Assembly (NCBI GenBank): GCA_028538565.1
Contig: JAPQWN010000011.1
Location: forward strand, 39,310,001-39,374,000
DNA length: 64,000 nt
Origin: Umbellularia californica
Lineage: Eukaryota > Streptophyta > Magnoliopsida > Laurales > Lauraceae
Direction of reading: 5' to 3'
Numbering within the stretch: the stretch's first letter is position 1; every line of letters begins with the position of its first letter. This document shows positions 53,459-64,000 of this stretch, in pieces. The translations under genes were made by a program, and so were the position numbers. The notes under the pieces were generated by a model. The model was not told the origin of the DNA. It ran no database searches and saw nothing but the letters and a program-made list of their open reading frames with translations.

Positions 53459-54538
53459 ATGGCCATAGAAATAACCAACACCGTCACCTTGAAACCATCT
53501 TCCTCTTCACCTCCTCTACCTCCCTTGGACACCCACATACCCCTCACCATCTTTGACAAAGCGGCCTTTGACCTCCATGTGGCCATCATCTACTCCTTCC
53601 GACCACCCATGCCCTCCAACCAGGCCATGATAGACGGCCTCTCAAAAGCACTCTACTACTTTCCACACCTTGCCGGAAGAGTATCCCTCGACGACCAGTG
53701 TCGCCCATGTATCATTCTAAATGATGCAGGCATCCGTCTAGTAGAAGCCCGTGTAGACATGACCATATCCGAGCGTCTACCATTCGACCCATCATCCGAG
53801 CTTCGCCAACTGCACCCATCAATCCATTGTACTGAAGAGCTGCTACAAATTCAACTCAACCGCTTCTCCTGTGGTGGGCTGGTGATTGGCCTCACTGCAC
53901 ACCATAGGATCGCCGATGGGCAGTCGATGAGCTCTTTCTTCCTTGCATGGGCTTGATTAGTTCGTGGCCTTGAGGTTGACCCACTTCCCTACCATGACCG
54001 AGGTTCCATTTCGATACCTAGGAACCCACCTCACTGCGAATTCAACCACCAGGAGATTGAATTCAGACAGCATGACTCTCCTTCTCTCAACCCAACTGCA
54101 TCCTTGTCATCTATCGAGAACATCGTCGTTCATTTCTCTGCAGACTTCATAAACAAGATTAAAAAACAAGTAATCGATAATAGCTCCGGCCGTCGCTATA
54201 GCACTTTCGAGTGTCTCTTGGCCCATTTGTGGAAGAAGGTGACAATAGCTCGTGGGCTACACCATGAAGAGTTCTCCCAGGTGAGGGTGGCAGTGAATGG
54301 CCGAGCGCGAATGAAGCCATCAGTGCCAATGGAATTCTTCGGCAACCTGGTGCTTTGGGCTTATCCAAGTCTGACAGTAGGGGAGCTTGTGGATGGGAGC
54401 CAGTTTATGTTGATTGTATCAATGCCCAGATGGCGGCAGCGCCGAGTCACAATAATTAAATCGCCTAAACATGCGATCCATTTGAAAGAATTTCACTTTT
54501 TCAAAAAAGTGAAGAAAAAAAAAAGCTTTTACCCATGA
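53459..54538 (+). pseudogene. BAHD acyltransferase pseudogene, truncated
   Basis: From ATG 53459 (MAIEITNTVTLKPS) the first 165 residues fit the N-terminal half of a plant BAHD CoA-dependent acyltransferase: DTHIPLTIFDK, FPHLAGRVSLDD and the catalytic HXXXD in HHRIADGQSMSSFF (about residue 149). TGA at 53954 then interrupts where relatives have Arg (CGA likely became TGA), and the frame continues (from about 54104, ENIVVHFSADFINKIKK ... TFECLLAHLWKKVTIARGL ... VNGRARMKPSVP). It leaves the family pattern at about 54400 and ends at 54538. The C-terminal DFGWG motif is absent and length is about 360 codons against 430-450. By its N-terminus it is closest to hydroxycinnamoyl-transferases of the agmatine/putrescine/tryptamine type. 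Confidence 0.85.
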
Positions 54539-55114
54539 GGTTTGGTTGATTGCCATTGGTTTAGAACAAGATCAGGTAGCGTGATGAATTGACTTTTTCG
54601 CACCAAATCTAAAAAAAAAACCTGTAACGCCACGAGATCTAAGGTCGTTTATGTCATGCCTGTGGCCCACCTTCAACTCAAGGTCATTTCAAAACCACTT
54701 CCACATAATAAATATTTTTAATTACAGATGACGAACATACGAGTCCATGACCTCAGCAGACGTGCATCTCACGGACCCCTTTGAATAACCTCACCGATGG
54801 CAGACACGTAATTTTTCTTCTCGCCTTTTTTTTTTTTTTTTTTTTGCGAATCCAGAATTTTCATTTGAAATTTTAAGGCATATCAAGAATTTTATTCTTT
54901 TAGATCGGTTTAGAAGGAAACCAGGTGCAGGGGACTGCCCACAAAACCACATGTATGGGTCCGTCCCTGCCTCTAGATAAGATAGTCCTGTTAAGTGGCT
55001 ATCAATCATTGCACATGTGGAGCCCAAGGCAACCATAGCGTTGTTGGCTCATCCGTATCCTTTCGCCAGCCGACATGCCATCCCTCTTTTATAAATATCT
55101 ATCAACATTGCGAT
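54539..55114. other. intergenic DNA, nothing recognised
   Basis: Single-copy DNA with a T-run at about 54828-54845. No reading frame or element end that I can support. The missing 3' part of the BAHD gene is not found here. Confidence 0.5.
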
Positions 55115-55229
55115 TGTCTAAACTCAGAGACCTGCTGCTGGAAAGACCTTATCCACACGTCTGTCTAAACTCAGAGACCTGCCGTTGGAAAGACCTTATC
55201 CACACGTTTGTCTAAACTCTGAGAGCAAC
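55115..55229 (+). repeat. 47-bp tandem repeat, about 2.4 copies
   Basis: TGTCTAAACTCAGAGACCTG followed by GTTGGAAAGACCTTATCCAC begins at 55115, 55162 and (partial) 55209. It ends directly at the hAT target duplication. Confidence 0.85.
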
Positions 55230-55237
55230 GTGTTTGC

Positions 55238-55420
55238 TAGGGGTGTAACGGTTCGGTTAACCGGTCATTTGGGGAAAACCGTTAACCGAACCGTAACCGC
55301 GATTTTTTTTATTTCAAAACTGTAACCGTAACCGTAACTGAATCTATAAAAACCATGGAAAGCCGAATCATGGTTAACCGTATTAGACGGTTCAGTTACT
55401 ATTAATAACCGTGAAAAAAA
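55238..55420. repeat. left end of the hAT element: TIR and subterminal repeats
   Basis: TAGGGGTGTAA, then ACGGTTCGGTTAACCGG and many AACCGTAACCG words. Mirrored at 61265-61481. Such subterminal arrays are the usual transposase-binding region in hAT elements. Confidence 0.85.
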
Positions 55421-57057
55421 AATATTGATTCATTCAGTAAATTAATTCCCACAATTGTTGGCTGGGTAGTTGCAGTATGCAAATCCCCACAATTGTTAGG
55501 TAGTTCAATTAATTAGTAGATCTGCACAATTGTCAAACTTCAAGCAAAGGTGTAACGGCAATAACATAGACTATGACAATGTATAGATTGTTTAGACTTT
55601 TCCAACAGTTTAACTCATATAGACCGACCCAACATAGGCCAGAGGTTTCACAGCTACCATCAGGACATTCCAACCAATGAAAAGGAAATAAAAAGGCATT
55701 ACACCAATAGAAGATTGGTTAAGTCATTAGAAGTACATGCTTTAATTCATGTCATAAAAATGCCAGATTGCTTAGTCTTCTAAACAAATAGTAACTGCTC
55801 ATTCCATAACCACAGCTAAAATGATGACCTGCATGCAGAAATAGAAATTGTATGCCTCAATGAAAGTTAATTTAGAAGGCCTGAATGAGAAGAAATCCAA
55901 CCCAAGGTACAAACACAGATATAAGTGAAAGTTGATTTAGAAATGAATTGCCAAAGACAAATTGAAGGAGAAGAAATCCAAACCATCAAACAAATACAGA
56001 TATAAAGAAGAGTTTATGAGAAGGAAATAAACAATGGGAGCCAGACCATAGAAGTTCGAGCCATAAGATGATTATTTATACACACCATATATTTTTGTTA
56101 TAAGCAACCAACTGGCAATATGTGTGTATGGTTTTTTTTATACACAGAGAGACTTACCACCATCAGCTGAAAGAAGAACACAACTGAGAGAAGCCATTAA
56201 CCTTCAGACCAGGAAAATATTTCCACTTGAGAGTCATGGCTATTGTGGCAAGAACACAAGCATTCTGACAGGAATCTGAAACTAAAAACTGAATAGACAA
56301 GGACAAAAACCAATTCAATGCAAATTAATGGAAAAGGCTACTAATATCATCCACCAGAGTTGTTCTTACCTCTCGGTAGTCAGAAACTTTTCTTTTAAAA
56401 AAGATTACCTAAAATTCTTGGACACATTAGCTTCTTGAGCCTCCAACTAATGAAGTTTAAGCTGTCTAGCATTATTTTCTTTAGGTCTTCTCTTTTAAAT
56501 CTGTCCCAAAAGATCTATGAGAATGTGTCAAACAGTAAGGCACAACAAGCACCATGTGCACAAAACCACTTAAGGCCGCATACTGAATTTTATGCAAATA
56601 AAAACCATACATTATCAAAACCCAAAGAAAAAAAAAAGAATCTCTAGAAACAATATCAGCAAGGATCGGAGCATCCAGCTCTATTCACTACTACTACCAT
56701 CCACCAGAGATTACAAGGAAGAAGCAGGGGTTACATAAGAACAACCCAAAGAAAACCTCACCTCAAAAACAAAAGATTCGTCTAGAGAGATAAGAACAAG
56801 ATAAGAACAAAATTAATGCATACAGAATCATGTCCCGCTGATACAAAGACAACTTAGAGGGTCAAATGTTAGTTGATATCCAAATGGACCAAACCAACTG
56901 AAAGTGAAGACTTATAAGTACATAACAAACACAGATATTTTATCATTATTGATGCCCCAAATATCTGGAATCTTGGAAGCACATGCGTTTGCCTTCGATT
57001 CAAAATAGCTTCAATTCAAACCCCATCAAAATCAAATTCTAACGAAAAAGAAAATCA
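55421..57057. other. hAT non-coding region downstream of the transposase
   Basis: About 1.6 kb of AT-rich DNA between the subterminal repeats and the 3' end of the transposase gene. No other gene recognised. Confidence 0.5.
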
Positions 57058-59126
57058 TTATTAATTATTTGATCTAATTTAAATTAACAACAAATTTGAA
57101 ATAACATGAAATCTCAAGAGAATTAATGAATGTTTTACCTAACTTCTCAAAGGCTTGAAATTCCTCCAGGACATCTTCCAAACCAGTTGTTACATTTGAA
57201 CCTCGAAACCAATCTTGTGCACAAATCAGGCCTTCTACTGTTTTGGGAGATAGAGAACTACGATATGGATCTAACACACGTCCTCCCGTATTAAAGGCAG
57301 ATTCCGAAGCAACAGTAGAGACATGAATAGCCAGAATATCTCGTGCAACTTAAGAAAGAATTGGATACCTTGAAGAATTTACTTTCCACCAAACCAAAAT
57401 ATCAAAATTAGAATTGGCTTGAACTTTTTCATGAGGAAAATCCAAGTATTGTTTAACTTCATTTTTGTCCACATCATTTTCTACTTCTACCATATGCTTT
57501 TCATATTCCTCCAGCTCATCATTTTCAACAAAAATGGGTTGGTCAACCTCCAATTCAGAACTATGACTCGAAGATGAAGCATTAGAGCACTCAAGTTGTT
57601 GGTACTCCACATACAAAGCATTAAGTGTATCTATTATCTTTTCAGTAAGCTCAACCACCTTGGAAGACTCGAGTTTGAAATAAAATCCATAACACCATGT
57701 CACATATGTCAACTTGAAACGTGGATCCAACACAACATCAATCAATAACATCATATTCATTTTCTCAATTGGTTCCCAATACTTCTGAAATTTCAATTTC
57801 ATTTTGGCAGCCATAGCTTTCAGACAAGGATCAAAACCAGACATCAAGGTTTTCAATTTTTGCTCAATGGAAAAAACTATAGGAAAACACAAATTAGAAG
57901 CCACATATGAAGTGCCAGACAATTTAGGTGTAGCATCATAGAATTTCTGCAAAAAAGTGTCAAGAGCCTACAGTTTTCCCAATCCTCGAAGGAAGGAGGT
58001 CCACCTACGTCCTCAAGTTCTTTCTTAAATTTATCATCATCATCAATCATTCGATCAAATGCCTTTTCAAATTTAGCTGCAGTTTCCAACATCAGAAATG
58101 TAGAATTCCACCTAGTTGTAACATCCAAACACAACATCCTGTTTACAATCTATTCCATCCTTCTCCACACAAGACTTAAATATATGTGCCCTTTGTGGAG
58201 AGCTCCTAGCATGTTTCACAGTAGTCCTAATTCGATTTATGGCGCCATCCAACTCATCCAATCCATCTTTTACAATCAAATTCAACACATGTGCACAACA
58301 TCTCATTTGAAAATATCGACCGCCTAAAATAAAACTGTCATTTCTCTTAAAGAACTTTCCTTTCAAATAAGTAATGGCAGTGTCATTTGATGTAGCGTTA
58401 TCAACAGTTAATGTGCAAAGTTTCTGAATTCCCCAATCAACTACACATTTCTCAATCCTTCGACCTATTGCCTCACCTTTGTGACTAGAAATCACACAAA
58501 AGTTCAATATTTTTTTGTGCAAGTTCCAGTCTTTATCTATGAAATGAGACGTAAGGCACATATAAGAAAGGTTCTGATTTGATGTCCATGTATCAGTAGT
58601 GAGACATATCCTTTGTTTACTTTTCAAAAACATACTCTTCAATTTTTTCTCTCCTCCACATACAAAGTCATACAATCCTTAGCAATTGTAACACGTGAAA
58701 TATGTTTGAATTGGGGCTGCATCATGCTACAAAAGCGCCTAAACCCCTCATTCTCTACAAATTTGAAAGGCAATTCATCTAAGATGATCATTCTTGCAAG
58801 TTCCTCTCTACAAACATCCTAAGAAAATTTTCAAAGTGCAATATGATTAACATTTTCAGCTCCACTACCAGATTTCATTACTGAAGTAATTTTCTTTTGT
58901 CTTTGACTATTTGCATTTATATTTTCTGGAAACTTAGGAAAGATTTTCAAATGATTCCTCATTGCACTAGTTCCATTACCACTTAACCTGAGCATCACAA
59001 TAGCCACAATGGAGATGATACCTGACTTTGACAGTGACTAACAGAGTGAGGAGGAGCACCAGGCTGAGAAGCATTAGGCGGAGGAGCATCAGGCTGAGGA
59101 AGTGGAGTCTCGGCCATATTTGACAT
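57058..59126 (-). pseudogene. hAT transposase (zinc-finger BED / RICESLEEPER-like), broken
   Basis: Minus strand, starting near MSNMAETPLPQPD (59126). A damaged BED-finger (HYCDAQVKW, then SAMRNHLK) is followed by CREELARMIILDELPFKFVE, then LTTDTWTSNQNLSYMCLTSH and TLTVDNATSNDTAI of the RNase H-like core, RCCAHVLNLIVKDGL, DVTTRWNSTFLMLETA, a plant hAT RNase H-fold domain (NMMLLIDVVLDPRFKL) and the hATC dimerisation segment (STVASESAFNTGGRVLDPYR). Breaks: a stop and shift in the BED region (about 59020), a 1-nt shift in an A-run near 58640, a shift near 57955 and TAA at 57350. It once moved the element; now inactive. Confidence 0.9.
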
Positions 59127-61029
59127 AAATATCTAACACTGAAATTGAACAAAAAAAATACACTCAGAACAAAAAAAAAATGATATATATATCAATCATA
59201 CCAGTGATATAAAGCGGCGTATTACCTGCATTGACTATTTTATTATTAACTAAAAAAATGAAATAATAATCTTATGCCTGATTTCTGTCTTTTACCATGT
59301 AAAGCAATTATTGCCATTTGGGTTTTTATTTTCCTTCTTTTGAAGGTTGGACTGTTTTTGTGTTTTGGGCTTTCATGGCCCAAAATCAGGACCACTTTGT
59401 TGTAAGCAGGTTTAACACACATGCAGTGTCCTTTTCATCTTCTTTGGTAACATCTATTTGAAGCTTCTAAACATTGCAGATTTCTATATCAAACATCTAC
59501 AGAAAAAAAATCCAATGTAGGAAATTAAGAGTAGTACAAGCTTGGAAGTGTAGTTGTCCTCCTCTTTTTATCTTCCTTCTTTCTTTCTATACATTCTGAT
59601 ACAGACATCTGGCTACCATTTATATCATCATGATTATACATATTTAATTTATATTCCTGAATAATCATAATTATAGATAAGAAAAAAAAAACATAGAATT
59701 TCTGCAATACCCAACACATAATGCTAGCTAAATATTCTAAATAATGCTCAGAACAACAGACCCTTAACCCTAACAGGAAAATAAGTGAACAAGTAGAACT
59801 CATAGACCAGATCCCAGATAGGTGGGCTAGGGCTCCAATGATGATGATCAGGACAAAGTGCTCAAGATGGATACATCAAAGCTCCAAAGGCCAATAATCA
59901 TTATAACAAATGGATTCAAAACTCATATCAACCAAATGTCCTCCTTGATTACATAAAACCCACAATATCAATTCAACAATGCAGAATCTTCAGAACCTTA
60001 CAAGAAACCAAAAATAAATAAATTTGCTCAAACCAAAAGAGCAAAGATTGAACAAAAACATATCCTAGAAAAGCCAATAATTTAAGGCAAAGTCATTATA
60101 AAAGGGTTTTTTTTTATAGGAAGGAAGAATAAAGGGGAGTTCTTTCTGTTGATATGTGGTCTTAAATAGATTTTTGCATCTGGCTTTTTGATTTCTTGAT
60201 GAAAAGTTGGGTCTTTTGCATTTGATTGTGGGAAAATAGAAGGGGGACGGTCAAAACGCCCATTTTCTCTGTGGAAGGAAAGAAAATGTTTGAGGGTGGA
60301 TTTCAAGTTGGAATGAGATTTTGAATTCTAGGGTGATAATGTTTAAGGTGGTGGGTTGAAGAAGGCTTTCTTTATTTGGTTTCCTGCTTGATTTGGAGGT
60401 AAGTGAGGAAAGGTAAAAGCCCCAAAACTCAGATGGAAGAAAGGAGTAAAAGATTGAGGTGGTGCATGGAAACCTCATTCCTATGATCTCCCTCGTTTTG
60501 AATCAATTTTCACATCTGGGTTCTTTTCTATCTACACTTCCAAAATCAGATCCACTTCAACATCAAACACTACAATCATACAAAAAAAAATAAATAAAAA
60601 AATAAAAAAACCTAACTGTCTCTCTTTCTCTTTCCCATCGAGGATCTTACCAGAAACATCTCTGTACATGTATAAATTCAAAATGCAAATGGACATTACA
60701 CAAAAAGCACAAAAAGAAGGGGCAAAAAACGAAATGCAAAGAGATCGAAGCATCTGAATGACAGATCTATGTGCCTAATCACTTCCATTGCAGAGATTAC
60801 AATGAAATTTGGAAATAAAGCTCAAAATCAGATCTGACAACCGGAAACAAGATAAAAACAGCAGGGTAAAAAAAAAACCCCTAATCAGATGAAGTTCAGA
60901 TCGAAAAAAGAACCTCTAACCCTGAAATCACACACTCGCGAAACTCCCAAACATAGTTTTTTTTTTTTTTAATTAAAGCTTGCAACGACACAGACTCAAT
61001 TGAAAAGACCAGATTTCGCAGAAAATTAC

Positions 61030-61190
61030 CTTAGATAGCAGGAAAATCAGCGACTGAAACTCAGATGTGCAATGTCTTCGTAGGTTATCACGCGATGAAG
61101 GAGGGCAGTGGGTGATGAAGATGATGGAGACGCTGAAAGGGAGAGATGGAGATGAGGAGAGCCAGAGAGGCTAGGGTTTCGATATGTTGC
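61030..61190 (-). other. candidate first (untranslated) exon of the hAT transposase gene
   Basis: On the minus strand a CT-rich stretch beginning near CGAAACCCTAGCCTCTCTGG ends in CTATCTAAG followed by GTAATTTT, a good splice donor (exon end 61030). A TTATTTATAAC word just upstream (about 61210) could be the TATA box. The coding part starts about 1.9 kb downstream, so a long first intron is implied. Confidence 0.45.
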
Positions 61191-61264
61191 ATGTTATGAC
61201 TTATGAGTTATAAATAAGAAAATTTTCATTCAGGCCCCACTTTTTTTTCTTTTATTTGTAAATG

Positions 61265-61481
61265 GTACGATTAACCGCATATGGTTAACCGAACCGTATT
61301 ATACGGTTCGGTTCGGTTAATAACCGTGAATTATTACGGAAAATCGTAACCGAACCAAACCGAACCGTGCGGTTTTTGGATTTTATTAACCGTAACCGAA
61401 CCGTGAAATACGGTTATTAACCGCGGTTCGGTTCGATTCGGTTCGGTTAAACGGTTTTCCGATTTTTTTTTTACACCCCTA
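61265..61481. repeat. right end of the hAT element: subterminal repeats and TIR
   Basis: Alternating CGGTTCGGTTAA / AACCGAACCG / GGTTATTAACCG words ending TTACACCCCTA at 61481. Self-complementary to 55238-55420. Confidence 0.85.
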
Positions 61482-61532
61482 ATGTTTGCCATTTTTTTAC
61501 GATGATTACTAATGCCATTGGGATCCAATTTT

Positions 61533-61550
61533 ATATATATATATATATAT
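61533..61550. repeat. (TA)n microsatellite
   Basis: A run of nine TA dinucleotides just right of the hAT element. Nothing else of note in the surrounding 180 bp. Confidence 0.85.
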
Positions 61551-61728
61551 TCCAATTCGCCCCTAATTGATTTTGACTCATCAATTTAATTTAGTTCAAC
61601 CCTAAGAAACTGGTCGGCTCGGGGTAAATTAAGTTGGGCTAGAGATAAAGTACTCTTTTTGGACCCAACCAGATCCGTGTATTTTTAATGACATGATAAA
61701 AATTAATAATAGAATGTGCTGAGACTCA

Positions 61729-62261
61729 GGGCATGTTTGTGTACACACCATTTCCGCGGAAAGAATAAATTGCCACGTCAGCAAATTCCATAGAAATAAA
61801 AACCTCGGAAAAGGATTTCCATAGAATTTAGATTTTCATGTTTGGTGCAAAAAGAGTTTCCTCATTGAATTGGTGCTAATGTTGTTTGGTGCGGCTATGG
61901 ATTCCTTATAGAAAATCAAAATTTCTTATTTGGTGATATAATTTTTTGAAGAAAAATAACATAACATGTATATTATTTATTCAACATTAAATAATAATTT
62001 ATATAAAGAAATAAAAAATGAAAGAGTTGTAGGGTTTTTGGGTTGAAATGGACAAGAGTGAGGAAAAGATGGAGAAGTTTTCTGAGGAAATCCATTTCCC
62101 ATACCCTCCCATAGGAAACCCATTTCCACCATTATCAAGGAAAATGCAGACGAGGCAGGAAAGCATTTCCGCGGAATTATTCCACACCAAACACAGGAAA
62201 AATGGGTTTTTCGCGGAAGACCGTCCATTTTACCATGGAAAAGTGTTACACAAACATGTCC
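61729..62261. mobile_element. MITE of 533 bp
   Basis: Terminal inverted repeats GGGCATGTTTGTGTA (left) and, on the minus strand at the right end, GGACATGTTTGTGTA. The interior has several TTCCGCGGAA-type palindromes and no gene. Flanks are TCA (left) and TTA (right), a possible 3-bp duplication with one change, which would favour a Tourist/PIF-type origin; a hAT-type MITE is not excluded. Confidence 0.7.
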
Positions 62262-64000
62262 TTAAACTCAAAACAATATGAATTTAAAAGGAGAAACCCA
62301 ACCACTACGCCACCGAGCATCTTTTTGTTAATAGTTATCAACAAAAACTTAAAATTAGTTAATGAGGAAGGGACCCAGCCCCATTTTGGAATATTGACCC
62401 GGAGTTGGAATTTATCTACTAGATATTTATAAAAATAACTATATTTTTAGAATATTAAACCCTATAGATACTGTTGTTATTATTTTCATACTTATGCATT
62501 GTACTTTAAGCATAGATGATTAAACTTTTGAAATAACTATTTTATATGATTTCCTATATAGTCTTTAATTTTCTATGACAACCATTTTACAACTTTAATC
62601 TTCTATGACAACCATTATATATATTAAAGCAAAGGGGGAGGTGGGCTGTGAAGGGTGCCACCTCTTCCCTAAAGAGTCTCTCATTTCAAAGAAACCTACA
62701 TTGCCATCTCTCTTTGGGCTACTCTTTCCCTCCTAACACATCTCTCAAAAGATACTTTTATGAACGTTTGAATTTGTTTCTTATTTCTTGCAATTATCTA
62801 AATTATAAGCAACTGTTTACAGTCGGTTTCTTTTTCTTAGATCTTCAATCATCAATAAGTCCCATGTTAAATATGTTTTGTAGGCCCTACTGATGAATGA
62901 GATCCAAACTATTGCTCATTTACTCTCCTTTCAATTTTTTTCCCCAAATGGATGGATCCAGTAGTGGGCACCAGTTCGTATTAAATATTTTCAAGATTGG
63001 ACTCCAGTATTGAATGAAATCCCAATGTCCTTCTCTTAACCCCTTTTTTTCTAAGAGTTGGACCCACTGATGGAGAGAGACAAGCCTGTTGGCCGTTGTC
63101 TAGTTTCTTAATGGATGCAAATCAATTAGTGGGCCTCGCACATTTAACTTGTTTCTGCAGTGGGACCCACTCATGGATTATGCATAGATATTAGTTTTCT
63201 AGGTCAATATGTATCTGTAGTGGCAATCAGACTGGGTTGGTATCATACACAAGCTTAATTTCTTTGATAATTGTTAAGATGTGATTTGTATGCATATAAG
63301 TTAGAACTATTAGAAACATACTATGATAACTCATATCTATATCAACATACAATCATCCCATGTAATGTACATCTTTTATGATTTTTTTCTTTTCTTACAC
63401 TTGTTCGCCCCCATCTTTCAATTTTTTTTCTTATACTATCAATTATCTGTTGGGGTCAATTGTTCTATCACCATAAATCCAGATGTGGTGTGTGACCCAT
63501 TGAGGATGAAATCATTTGATTTCCATTTCCTTTCTTCTTATATTCCCTTTTTTTATTCTTTTGATGTAGAGCCATCAGTGGGTCCCACATGTTAAAAACA
63601 TTTCACGGGTGGCCCCCATTGATGGATCAGACATGTTAATTTTTTTTATCCCTTTCTTTTGTCTTTTTTTATTAGATGTAGATCCATCTGGTTTGTTTTC
63701 TTTTTCTTATATTTTCAATCATCAATGGTATAATATATTTATAAATGAGATGGTCGTAATGGTCAATGCCTTTAAATTCAAGGGGTCGTCGTGTTATGTA
63801 AATTTACTTTATTTTATATTTATTTTCATACATTGAAATTTTTTTAATATTGAAAGATAATAAAAAAATTTATCTAATATTTATTTTATCTTAATAATAT
63901 TTCAAAAATTCTCAAATTTTAACATAGTTTCATTGCCCGGGCTTTGTGGCTAGTAGATGATATGATATGAAATACCATTGGGCACCAGTACATACACGTG
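62262..64000. other. AT-rich intergenic DNA with GTGGGACCCA words
   Basis: No gene. About 62950-63640 holds repeated variants of CAGTGGGACCCACTGATGG / AGTGGGTCCCACATG and two copies of TTTCTTTTTCTTA..TTTTCAATCATCAAT (62826 and 63698). The words look like remains of an old repeat, not further resolved. The last 200 bp are A/T-rich. Confidence 0.5.

Larger units (their letters stand above)
55238..61481 (-). mobile_element. hAT DNA transposon, degenerate autonomous-type
   Basis: 6244 bp with 11-bp terminal inverted repeats TAGGGGTGTAA / TTACACCCCTA and 8-bp target duplications GTGTTTGC (55230-55237) and ATGTTTGC (61482-61489), which differ by one base. Both ends carry arrays of AACCG/CGGTT words as subterminal repeats. 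The minus strand holds a transposase gene with BED-finger, RNase H-like and hATC parts. The family, end structure and 8-bp duplication agree with hAT. Confidence 0.93.

Noticed and set aside
54828..54845. T-run as the tail of a SINE or LINE on the minus strand
   Set aside because: No target duplication, promoter boxes or reverse transcriptase remnant nearby.
60082..60753. Small minus-strand open frames (60-81 codons) inside the hAT element
   Set aside because: They lie between the candidate first exon and the coding exon, show no domain, and fit intron sequence.

Overview
This window is plant nuclear DNA, almost certainly from an angiosperm. It is built nearly entirely of LTR retrotransposons inserted into one another, followed by a broken acyltransferase gene, a hAT transposon and AT-rich intergenic DNA. 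I see no complete host gene, rRNA, tRNA or CRISPR array. Plant origin follows from Tat-type Ty3/gypsy pol with two RNase H domains, Ty1/copia elements primed at TGGTATCAGAGC, a SIRE-type copia with an extra env-like ORF, a plant mobile domain (PMD) gene and a BAHD acyltransferase relic. I cannot name the species.

Layout. (1) 1-4454: minus-strand Tat element 'Tat-C', of which a tandem-repeat leader and a 2.6-kb LTR are visible; its other end lies left of the window. (2) 4455-10386: 3' part of 'Tat-B' (plus), cut at 4454/4455 by Tat-C; it holds the start of an antisense PMD gene and a complete 3' LTR. (3) 10387-37932: 'Tat-A' (plus), the oldest host element. Its 5' LTR lacks its first 26 bp where Tat-B abuts it, its gag-pol is degenerate, its antisense PMD gene is long and multi-exon, and its 3' LTR is split by a young copia element ('Copia-1', 26579-36133, target duplication CACTG, intact 1311-residue polyprotein). 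(4) 37933-42196: flank with an old diverged Tat LTR on the minus strand. (5) 42197-53218: SIRE/Maximus-type 'Copia-2', target duplication AGGTG, with broken gag-pol and an env-like ORF. (6) 53459-54538: BAHD acyltransferase pseudogene whose upstream region was hit by Copia-2. (7) 55238-61481: hAT transposon with a degenerate minus-strand transposase gene. (8) 61729-62261: a MITE. (9) 62262-64000: AT-rich intergenic DNA.

The most unusual content is the antisense gene of the Tat elements. In Tat-A a five-exon gene can be traced on the minus strand between pol and the 3' LTR: a TATA box, a 10-nt coding exon 1, a large PMD exon, two short acidic exons and a coiled-coil last exon. All four proposed introns are phase 1. 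The exon sum is 3608 nt, which becomes a multiple of three once the one recognisable 1-nt deletion is allowed for. The TATA box, ATG and first splice donor are repeated in Tat-B. Intron 1 carries a pair of palindromes whose arms changed on both sides between the two elements. The retrotransposons therefore seem to carry a separately promoted, spliced gene on the strand opposite their genomic RNA, which would explain how its introns survive reverse transcription.
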